DNA from: Ruminiclostridium cellobioparum subsp. termitidis CT1112
GTDB taxonomy: Bacteria > Bacillota > Clostridia > Acetivibrionales > DSM-1351
Length of the DNA: 64,000 bases
Direction: 5' to 3'
Assembly (NCBI RefSeq): GCF_000350485.1
Contig: NZ_AORV01000072.1
Span: 62,001 to 126,000, forward strand
Part shown: positions 18,312 to 24,823 of the stretch, one piece after another
Position numbering within the stretch: the stretch's first letter is position 1
Layout of the letters: each line of letters begins with the position of its first letter
Made by a program: the position numbers and the translations under genes
Notes under the pieces: model-generated
Seen by the model: only the letters and a program-made list of their open reading frames with translations
Database searches by the model: none
Told to the model about the DNA's origin: nothing

Positions 18312-19388
18312 ATGAACAGAGTTTATAATTTTTCTGCGGGCCCCTCAATGCTGCCGGAACCTGTTTTGGTCAAAGCTGCCGAAGAAATGTTAGATTACAA
18401 TGGTACAGGCATGTCTGTGATGGAAATGAGCCACAGGTCAAAAGTGTACACTTCCATAATTGAAAATGCTGAAAGTCTCCTTCGCAAGCTGATGAAAATA
18501 GACGATTCCTATTCGGTATTATTTTTGCAGGGCGGAGCTTCAACACAGTTTTCCATGATACCGCTGAACCTTTTCAGTAAATATAGGAAGGCTGATTTTA
18601 TCAATACCGGAAACTGGTCCAAGAAGGCTATCTCCGAAGCAAAACTTTACGGTACGGCAAATGTTATTGCCTCTTCCGAAGAAGCAAAATTCACATATAT
18701 CCCGGAAGACTACAAGCTTTCAGAAGATGTGGACTATGTTCACATAACCAGCAACAACACACTTGAAGGCACGCGCTTTATGAGCTTCCCTGAAACCGGC
18801 AATATTCCTCTTGTTGCCGATATGTCAAGTGAAATAATGTCCAGGGAAATTGATGTCAGCAGGTTTGGCCTTATTTATGCCGGCGCCCAGAAAAACCTCG
18901 GTCCGGCCGGACTTACCATAGTCATAATAAAAAATGACTTGATAGGCAAGCATCTGAACATTACGCCTACCATGCTGAGATATGAAACACATTCCAAAGA
19001 AAAATCCCTTTACAATACTCCTCCCTGCTACAGTATCTATGTTGCCGGCCTGGTGTTCAAATGGCTGGACGACATGGGTGGTGTTAAGACCATTGAGAAA
19101 ATCAATAATGAAAAAGCGGCTATCCTCTATAATTTCCTTGATGAGTCGGAGATGTTTGCAAACAAGGTAAACAAGAAGGACAGATCATTAATGAACATTC
19201 CTTTTGCAGCTCCGACAGACGAACTGAATGAAAAGTTCATAAAGGAGGCTGAACAGGCAGGTCTCAGCACTCTTCGCGGCCACCGTCTCATAGGCGGTAT
19301 GAGGGCAAGCATCTACAATGCCATGCCTGTTGAAGGTGTTATAAAGCTGGTTGAGTTCATGAAGAAATTTGAGCTGGAAAACAAATAA
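18312..19388 (+). CDS. serC: Phosphoserine aminotransferase SerC
   Basis: Second step of serine synthesis: transfers the amino group of glutamate to 3-phosphohydroxypyruvate, PLP dependent, cytoplasmic. It has 358 residues, normal length. It opens with RVYNFSAGPSMLPEPVL, has GGASTQFSMIPLN for cofactor phosphate contacts, and the PLP lysine in YAGAQKNLGPAGL (about residue 194). AAAGGAG precedes the ATG. It is followed 32 bases later by serA. It is preceded by a tandem glycine riboswitch, so its transcript is probably tuned by glycine level. Confidence 0.96.
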   Translation: MNRVYNFSAGPSMLPEPVLVKAAEEMLDYNGTGMSVMEMSHRSKVYTSIIENAESLLRKLMKIDDSYSVLFLQGGASTQFSMIPLNLFSKYRKADFINTGNWSKKAISEAKLYGTANVIASSEEAKFTYIPEDYKLSEDVDYVHITSNNTLEGTRFMSFPETGNIPLVADMSSEIMSREIDVSRFGLIYAGAQKNLGPAGLTIVIIKNDLIGKHLNITPTMLRYETHSKEKSLYNTPPCYSIYVAGLVFKWLDDMGGVKTIEKINNEKAAILYNFLDESEMFANKVNKKDRSLMNIPFAAPTDELNEKFIKEAEQAGLSTLRGHRLIGGMRASIYNAMPVEGVIKLVEFMKKFELENK

Positions 19389-19420
19389 TTGCATGTAATT
19401 GCATGGAAGGATGGATCACT

Positions 19421-20584
19421 ATGTACAAGATACAAATGTTGAATAAAATCGCCAATTGCGGATTGGAGCTGCTGCCGGCCGAAAATTACGAAATATGTAA
19501 CGAGGAAGTCAATCCCGACGGTATACTTGTAAGAAGTGCAAATATGCTGGAAATGGAACTCCCCAAAAATCTCAAGGCTATTGCCAGAGCAGGTGCGGGA
19601 GTGAACAATATTCCCATTGAAAAATGCACCGAGAGGGGCATAGTAGTTTTCAACACTCCGGGTGCAAACTCCACCGGAGTTAAAGAACTGGTCATTGCCT
19701 CCCTCCTGCTTGCTTCAAGAAAAATCACAAAGGGTATAGAATGGGCTCAAACCCTGAAGGGTAAGGGTGATGAAGTTCCAAAGCTGGTTGAAAAGGGAAA
19801 GTCCCAGTTTGAAGGACCCGAGCTCATGAATAAGAAAATAGGCGTAATAGGCCTTGGCGCCATAGGCGTAATGGTTGCCAATGACTGTATATCCCTTGGC
19901 ATGGAGGTTATGGGATACGATCCGTATATCTCGGTAAAGGCCGCATGGGGACTGTCAAGCTCGGTTATCAGGGCTACCAGTCTGGACCATCTCCTGTCCA
20001 CCTGTGACTATATAACAATTCATGTGCCTCTGACCAATGAAACCAAAAATACTCTGAATAAAGAAAAATTTGAGATCATGAAGAAGGGTATAAGAATCAT
20101 AAACCTTGCCAGAGGCGGACTTATATGCAATAAGGATTTGCTGGAGGCCATAGACAACGGAACTGTTGCCTGCTATGTAACCGACTTCCCGGAGGATGAA
20201 CTGCTTGGTATTGATGAAATAATAGCAATACCGCATCTTGGAGCTTCTACTCCCGAATCGGAGGAAAACTGCGCAGTTATGGCTGTCAATCAGATGAGGG
20301 ACTATCTGGAGACAGGTATGATCAAAAACTCTGTGAACTTCCCCGACTGTGACATGACACCCACTGACAAGACCAGGATAATTACAGTTCACCGCAACAT
20401 CCCCAACATGATAGGTCAGATGACCACCATCCTTGCCGCATATAAGATCAATATTGCAGATATGCTGACACGTCACAAGGATACCATCGGCTATAACGTA
20501 ATTGATATAGAAGGCGACCTGAATGAGGAAGTCATAGAAAAGATAAAGGCTATCGACGGAGTGAAAACAGTCAGAGTCATATGA
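19421..20584 (+). CDS. serA: D-3-phosphoglycerate dehydrogenase SerA
   Basis: First step of serine synthesis, oxidising 3-phosphoglycerate with NAD. It has 387 residues from the ATG at 19421 (MYKIQMLNKIANCGLELLPA); an earlier ATG overlaps the GGAAGGATGG ribosome site. The Rossmann motif is GVIGLGAIGVMVAN, and catalytic Arg, Glu and His lie in NLARGG, DFPEDE and IPHLGAST. A C-terminal ACT domain (from about 315, ITVHRNIPNMIGQM) suggests serine feedback. The length matches the short, ACT-bearing type without the intervening ASB domain. It forms an operon with serC under the glycine riboswitch. Confidence 0.95.
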   Translation: MYKIQMLNKIANCGLELLPAENYEICNEEVNPDGILVRSANMLEMELPKNLKAIARAGAGVNNIPIEKCTERGIVVFNTPGANSTGVKELVIASLLLASRKITKGIEWAQTLKGKGDEVPKLVEKGKSQFEGPELMNKKIGVIGLGAIGVMVANDCISLGMEVMGYDPYISVKAAWGLSSSVIRATSLDHLLSTCDYITIHVPLTNETKNTLNKEKFEIMKKGIRIINLARGGLICNKDLLEAIDNGTVACYVTDFPEDELLGIDEIIAIPHLGASTPESEENCAVMAVNQMRDYLETGMIKNSVNFPDCDMTPTDKTRIITVHRNIPNMIGQMTTILAAYKINIADMLTRHKDTIGYNVIDIEGDLNEEVIEKIKAIDGVKTVRVI

Positions 20585-20595
20585 CAGAAACAGGC

Positions 20596-20609
20596 ACTAC
20601 CCGGGTAGT
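20596..20609. other. Perfect 14-bp palindrome after serA
   Basis: ACTACCCGGGTAGT is self-complementary and lies 12 bases after the serA stop. It could be a protein-binding site or a short stem without loop; no T tract follows it. It may also be incidental. Confidence 0.4.
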
Positions 20610-20651
20610 ATCAGCCGTATCGATATAAAGTGTCTTTTTGTACCAAAATAA

Positions 20652-20681
20652 AAAAAAGGAGTGTTGCGCCACTCCTTTTTT
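20652..20681. terminator. Bidirectional terminator between serA and the convergent small gene
   Basis: GGAGTG pairs with CACTCC across TTGCGC, with a run of A before and TTTTTTATTT after. It serves serA on plus, and on minus it overlaps the stop codon of the 81-residue gene. Confidence 0.88.
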
Positions 20682-20925
20682 ATTTGGTTTTTAAGCTCTC
20701 AAGTTTTGGAGTTAATTTTTCTATCATTCCCTTAGGAGCTTTCTCTTTAAACATTTTCAAGCATAAGTCCTCAGTTACTACATTGACATTATTTTTAACT
20801 ATCCAATCTTCAATTTCATGCTTAACCAAACCTGAAAAAATTGAAGGAACAGCATCCATAACCAGAGCAAACATTTTTTTGCTGTTGCCCTCCCAGGTTA
20901 AATTCTCCAGAACAGAACCTCTCAT
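20680..20925 (-). CDS. Small protein resembling the PCP_red helical domain
   Basis: An 81-residue protein of unknown role. A WEGNSKKMFALVMDAVPSIF start, a middle amphipathic helix and a TEDLCLKMFKEKAPK end give the layout of the small helical domain found at the C terminus of protochlorophyllide-reductase subunits (PCP_red) and in short stand-alone proteins of anaerobes. This match is by recollection of pattern only. AGGAGG precedes the ATG by four bases, so it is very likely translated. It stands alone, with a possible TTGCCA-18-TATAAA promoter just upstream and a shared terminator at its end. It has no Cys pair for a cluster (a single Cys). Confidence 0.7.
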   Translation of the reverse strand: MRGSVLENLTWEGNSKKMFALVMDAVPSIFSGLVKHEIEDWIVKNNVNVVTEDLCLKMFKEKAPKGMIEKLTPKLESLKTK

Positions 20926-21026
20926 ATATTGCCTCCTAAATTTTACAAGTAAGTTTATAGGATATCATTATATACTATGGCAATGATATGGATTTTGTTC
21001 ACGTATTGGTTAAATTTTTATCCCGC

Positions 21027-22016
21027 TTACAGCAGTTTTTTTATTAATTCCAGGTTGCTGACCGGTGACAAATATGACAGCGGAACATCAAATACTGTTT
21101 TTGCCCCTGTGTTTGCTTCCCTGTTCATTCTTACAGCCGCTCTGGCAAATGCCACCAGCACATTTGCCGTAAACTCAGGGTTACTGTCAAGCTTTAACGA
21201 AAATTCGATGATCTGATTATTGGAGTCGTCGTTACCTGTTTTACCGCTTCTGAATACAAATCCGCCGTGAGGCATTTTTGAATGGTTTTTCTTTAGCTCT
21301 TCCCCGGTAATAAAGTGAACTGTCGTTTCATAATCAGAGAAATAGTTTGGCATGTTCTTTATGTCAGCCTCAATCCCGGCCTTATTTGCACCTTCTTCAG
21401 CAACAACAAAGCACTCTCTCAAATGCTTCTGTCTTGTTGTCAATTCAGGATTGCTGCCATTTCTTACACTTTCAACAGCTTTATCAATCGGGATAGTATA
21501 TTGAATACCGTTTTTAACTCCCGCCACTCTTCTGATTGCATCTGAATGACCCTGGCTTACACCCCTGCCCCAGAAAGTATAGTCATTTCCCACAGGCAGT
21601 ATGGCGCCTGAAAGCATTCTGATCATTGAGAACAAACCGGGATCCCAGCCCACAGAAATTATACAGGTCTTTTTGGAAATGGCAGCTGCCTTGTTTACCT
21701 TTTCAAAATATTCAGGTATTTTGGCATGTGTATCAAAGCTGTCAACAATATTGAACATTGAAGCAAATTCCGGTCCCTGCTCAGGCAGGTCTGTTGCAGA
21801 ACCTCCGCAGAGGATCATCACATCGATGTCATTTGCATAATCCTTTGCCATACTTATATTAACTACCTTTGCACCAGGCGTGTTTAATGAAAAGCTATCG
21901 GCAGCTCTTCTTGTAAAAACAGCTGCAAGTTCAGTGTCCGGATTTTGCTTTATGGCAGCCTCAACTCCTCTGCCTACGTTTCCGTATCCTGCTATTCCAA
22001 TTCTTATCTTACTCAT
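21027..22016 (-). CDS. ddh: meso-Diaminopimelate dehydrogenase
   Basis: An NADPH-dependent enzyme that aminates tetrahydrodipicolinate directly to meso-diaminopimelate, the one-step lysine/peptidoglycan route. It has 329 residues, typical length. It shows the dinucleotide-binding IGIAGYGNVGRGVEAAI, and family stretches VDSFDTHAKIPEY, ISVGWDPGLFSM and FWGRGVSQGHSDAIRR. GGAGA precedes the ATG. It is the last gene of a trmB-like/lysA/ddh operon, so the dehydrogenase that makes meso-DAP and the decarboxylase that consumes it are co-expressed. Confidence 0.95.
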   Translation of the reverse strand: MSKIRIGIAGYGNVGRGVEAAIKQNPDTELAAVFTRRAADSFSLNTPGAKVVNISMAKDYANDIDVMILCGGSATDLPEQGPEFASMFNIVDSFDTHAKIPEYFEKVNKAAAISKKTCIISVGWDPGLFSMIRMLSGAILPVGNDYTFWGRGVSQGHSDAIRRVAGVKNGIQYTIPIDKAVESVRNGSNPELTTRQKHLRECFVVAEEGANKAGIEADIKNMPNYFSDYETTVHFITGEELKKNHSKMPHGGFVFRSGKTGNDDSNNQIIEFSLKLDSNPEFTANVLVAFARAAVRMNREANTGAKTVFDVPLSYLSPVSNLELIKKLL

Positions 22017-22039
22017 GTAAAAATCTCCTCTACTATGCT

Positions 22040-23290
22040 TTAAACATTAAATGGTGCAATAAGATCTTCAAAGGTATCCCTTCGTCTGATCAGCATTGCC
22101 TCCCCGTTCTCCTTTATCATGACTTCGGCAGGACGCAGCCTCATATTGTAGTTTGAACTCATGGCAAAACCGTAGGCACCCGCATCCATGATTCCCAATA
22201 TATCCCCTTCTTCTATCTCGGGGAGCTTCCTGTGCTTTGCGATAATATCTCCGGTTTCACATATATTGCCTACAACGGTTACCTCCCCGGTGGCACCCTG
22301 ATTCCGTGGCTGTCCGTTCCTATATACCTCAATGTCATGATGGGAATCATACATAACGGGTCTTGCAAGTACGTTAAATCCTAAATCTGTCCCTACATAT
22401 CTGTTCCCGTAGTTGCTCTTGGTTGCATATACCGTACCAAGCAGTATTCCGCTTTCAGCTACGATATACCGGCCGGGTTCTGACTTGAATAATATTTTCT
22501 TCCCATATTTTTCAGTCCACTGTACAAGAACAGCGGACAGTTTTTCCCTGAAGCCTGACAGGTCGAGCGCAGCCTGCCCCTCCTGCTTCCTGTAGGGTAT
22601 TCCGAAACCTCCGCCCATATCCACAAAATCTATGTCCTCAAACTGCTCAGCTACCGAGAGTATCGATTTCACACCTTCAATATATGAATCACCCTCCATG
22701 AACAGTGAGCCTATATGCTGGTTAATTCCTGAAATTTTAAGATTATATTTATTTGCAATCTCCTTAACCTGTGGTACACAGTCAATATTAACCCCGAATT
22801 TGGTTTTCTTGCCGGCGGTTACAACCTTTTCATGGTGTCCTGCGCCCACGCCCGGATTAAATCTTACGGCGGCCTTTCCTCCCGGATTTATTTTACCCAG
22901 CAGCTCCAGCTGCGAGAGTGAATCCACACTTACCAGGACTCCATTGTCAACTGCATACTTAAGTTCGTCCTTCGAAACATTGTTCGGCACAAAGAACAAC
23001 TCTTCAGGCTTGTAGCCTGCATGGAGCAAAAGCCTGATTTCACCGGCCGACATGGCATCGGCTCTCAAGCCCTCTTCCCTTATGATTTTTATAATGTGCA
23101 GATTGGAATTTGCCTTAATGGAATAATTGGGGACAAAGTGAGGGTAATCCACTAAATTTTTCATGTCTCTGCACTTTTGCCTCAATATTTTTTCATTATA
23201 CACATATAAAGGACTTCCAAATTCCTTTATCAGCTTCTCAGGGTCCGAGTTCCCGAAAAATTTCATTTTAGTTGAATAGTATTCAGTCAT
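22040..23290 (-). CDS. lysA: Diaminopimelate decarboxylase LysA
   Basis: PLP enzyme converting meso-diaminopimelate to lysine, 416 residues. The alanine-racemase-like barrel contains the PLP lysine in YSIKANSN (near residue 59), RFNPGVGAGHHEKVVTAG, the glycine-rich DMGGGFGIPY, and the second-domain substrate residues ICETGDI and DAGAYGFAMSSNYN. The C-terminal Greek-key domain is complete. It lies between the trmB-like regulator (23-base gap) and ddh. No lysine riboswitch is visible upstream; control appears to be by the regulator at the head of the operon. Confidence 0.95.
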   Translation of the reverse strand: MTEYYSTKMKFFGNSDPEKLIKEFGSPLYVYNEKILRQKCRDMKNLVDYPHFVPNYSIKANSNLHIIKIIREEGLRADAMSAGEIRLLLHAGYKPEELFFVPNNVSKDELKYAVDNGVLVSVDSLSQLELLGKINPGGKAAVRFNPGVGAGHHEKVVTAGKKTKFGVNIDCVPQVKEIANKYNLKISGINQHIGSLFMEGDSYIEGVKSILSVAEQFEDIDFVDMGGGFGIPYRKQEGQAALDLSGFREKLSAVLVQWTEKYGKKILFKSEPGRYIVAESGILLGTVYATKSNYGNRYVGTDLGFNVLARPVMYDSHHDIEVYRNGQPRNQGATGEVTVVGNICETGDIIAKHRKLPEIEEGDILGIMDAGAYGFAMSSNYNMRLRPAEVMIKENGEAMLIRRRDTFEDLIAPFNV

Positions 23291-23312
23291 AACATGCCTC
23301 CGTTATTATTTA

Positions 23313-24002
23313 TTATTTAGTATTTATATTTATAAGCTTTATCTCATTAGTAAGGGAATCTTTGATCAGGTCCACCATGTTTGAGTTCCTTGAAAACAGG
23401 CTTGTAGGATTTGTTCCGTTAAGCTGACCCGTCAGGACATTTTCCGAGTCGGTAATGAGCCGTACACTTCCGGACTGCTTATTGGAGATATAACAAATCA
23501 TGCCTTCGGTCCCGGACTGCTCGGAAGTTATTATTACCACCTTCAGTCCTCTGTCCCGGGCATCGGAAAGTTCATCCATAACAAACTCAAGCTGCTCTCT
23601 CGATGTGGAGATATATACCCTTTTTTTTGCCTGAAGTATCAGGTTTTTCATTTTATCAAGTATCTGCCGGGTACCTTTTATTGTGACAAAACTGTCGCCC
23701 GAAGCATTAATCTGAGGGATTTCCTCGTGAATAACCTTCATTACCCCGTCAAATTTTCTTTTTAAATTCCGAACCAGTTCTTCAGGGTCTACAGCAGTAT
23801 ATCTGGCTGCTTCGCCGTTGATCCTGTAAGCACCGCCCTTATCGGAGAGACCTGCAAGTCCGAGATATGCGTTTGATCTTGGAATACCTGTTAATTTGGA
23901 GGCTTCATATCCTGTAAGCTCACCTTCTCTGCACAGTGTCACATAAAGCATGGACTCATGTCTGGTGAAACCGGCTTGCATCAAGGCATCGATTATATCC
24001 AC
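23313..24002 (-). CDS. TrmB-family transcriptional regulator
   Basis: A DNA-binding protein of 229 residues from the GTG at 24002, seven bases after GGGAGG; a TTG five codons upstream would overlap that site. The N-terminal winged helix has TGYEASKLTGIPRSNAYLGL, typical of TrmB regulators, and the C-terminal half (from about residue 105) is the phospholipase-D-like effector domain (KRVYISTSREQLEFV). TrmB proteins mostly sense sugars in archaea and some bacteria. Here the gene heads the lysA-ddh operon, so an amino-acid-related ligand is possible. A perfect inverted repeat upstream (24031-24054) overlaps its own promoter and is a likely autoregulatory operator. Confidence 0.85.
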   Translation of the reverse strand: MDIIDALMQAGFTRHESMLYVTLCREGELTGYEASKLTGIPRSNAYLGLAGLSDKGGAYRINGEAARYTAVDPEELVRNLKRKFDGVMKVIHEEIPQINASGDSFVTIKGTRQILDKMKNLILQAKKRVYISTSREQLEFVMDELSDARDRGLKVVIITSEQSGTEGMICYISNKQSGSVRLITDSENVLTGQLNGTNPTSLFSRNSNMVDLIKDSLTNEIKLININTK

Positions 24003-24030
24003 AAACGCACCTCCCAATTGGCAAAAATAA

Positions 24031-24054
24031 TAGTGGTTCTATATAAAACCACTA
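24031..24054. promoter_or_regulatory. Palindromic operator upstream of the trmB-lysA-ddh operon
   Basis: TAGTGGTT and AACCACTA form a perfect 8-bp inverted repeat with an 8-base AT spacer. It spans the -10 and predicted start of the promoter at 24051-24079 and ends 29 bases before the trmB-like start codon, an ideal place for repression. Confidence 0.7.
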
Positions 24055-24079
24055 TATACTAATATTAATTTACTGTCAA
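24051..24079 (-). promoter_or_regulatory. Sigma-A promoter of the trmB-lysA-ddh operon
   Basis: On the minus strand TTGACA (24074-24079) is followed after 17 bases by TATAGT (24051-24056). The predicted transcript starts near 24044, inside the palindromic operator. Confidence 0.7.
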
Positions 24080-24089
24080 CAAAATGAAT

Positions 24090-24434
24090 TTAACACGTTG
24101 TGCAAGTTGATTATCGATCTGCAAGTAAAATAGCTGCTGCTCATACCGGTACTTCCGTACTAACTTCAAGCAATGGTGACACACAAAGCGCTTACTTGAA
24201 AAAGTACGGTTCAAAACAAGTATTTTTTTGCCGTCGCAGCGACTCGACCATCCGGGTCTCGCGTGCTGCTCAAAGTGACCTCCTGTCACTTTGCCGGCTA
24301 AAATACTTGTTTTTCACCTACAAATTTCAGTAAGCGCTTTTAATCATGTTCACCATTGCTTGAAGTTGTACTCGCGTACCGGCATAATCAGTATAACGTC
24401 TTTAACTAGTCGATCAACCAGTACAACATGTTAA
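24090..24434 (-). mobile_element. Structured repeat family, copy 2 (full length with terminal inverted repeats)
   Basis: A 345-base element bounded by TTAACACGTTGTGCAAGTTG (from 24090) and an inverted, slightly diverged copy ending at 24434. An inner palindrome (24143-24385) pairs ATACCGGTAC with GTACCGGCAT and continues through long arms (AAGCGCTTA matches on both sides). Read on minus, the apex is GCCGGC, hairpin AAAGTGAC-AGGAG-GTCACTTT (24272-24292), GAGC, a second hairpin with a CGGAT loop, and GCGACGGC. The inner ends read GTACGCGAGTACAACTTCA and TGAAGTTAGTACGGAAGTAC. No open frame is present, so it is non-autonomous if mobile. It is followed 20 bases later by copy 3 in opposite orientation. 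Confidence 0.85.
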
Positions 24435-24454
24435 TTACCTATTCCGGGCTTAAC

Positions 24455-24813
24455 TTAACGCGTTGTGCTAATTGAAATTTTGTTTTTGCTTTACAGATAG
24501 ATTTAATCAGAATCAACTGGTACGCGAGTACAACTTCATGAAATAAAATGCACAGTTAAAAACAATTGCGGTAAATTGTCGACGAAGGTAAAGTGGTTTT
24601 GCCGGCAAAGCAACAGGACGTTGCTTTGAGCTTCAAATCGAGACAGGAGGTCGAGTTTGAGCGACGGTAACACCGCTTTAAATGAGGCGATACAATTTTC
24701 GCAATTGTTTTGGGTGCGTTCGTATTTTATGAAGTTAGTACGGAAGTTACCAGTTGATATAAAAGAATTACACAGGTAAAGTATAAATTAAATTAATTTG
24801 CACAACGCGTTAA
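24455..24813 (+). mobile_element. Structured repeat family, copy 3 (full length with terminal inverted repeats)
   Basis: A 359-base element from TTAACGCGTTGTGCTAATTG to the inverted copy ending at 24813, ten bases before the GH94 stop codon. Read on plus, it has GGTACGCGAGTACAACTTCA, a long left arm, GCCGGC (24601-24606), hairpin AAAGCAAC-AGGAC-GTTGCTTT (24607-24627), GAGC, a second hairpin GAC-AGGAG-GTC with flanking TCAAA/TTTGA, GCGACGG (24661-24667), the right arm, and TGAAGTTAGTACGGAAGT. The layout equals copy 2 but arm and stem sequences differ, while pairing is kept. It may also serve as the 3' structure of the upstream operon, which ends here. Confidence 0.85.
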
Positions 24814-24823
24814 CTTATCAAAG

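Noticed and set aside
24003-24089. Lysine riboswitch before the lysA operon
   Set aside because: The gap is only 87 bases and contains a promoter and operator, too short for the five-helix L-box.
24303-24320. Catabolite-repression (cre)-like sequence AGTAAGCGCTTTTAAT
   Set aside because: It is one arm of the inner palindrome of repeat copy 2 and matches the other arm, so it is explained by the repeat.
24090-24813. Possible CRISPR array
   Set aside because: The repeated motifs are parts of two large inverted elements, not short direct repeats with equal spacers.
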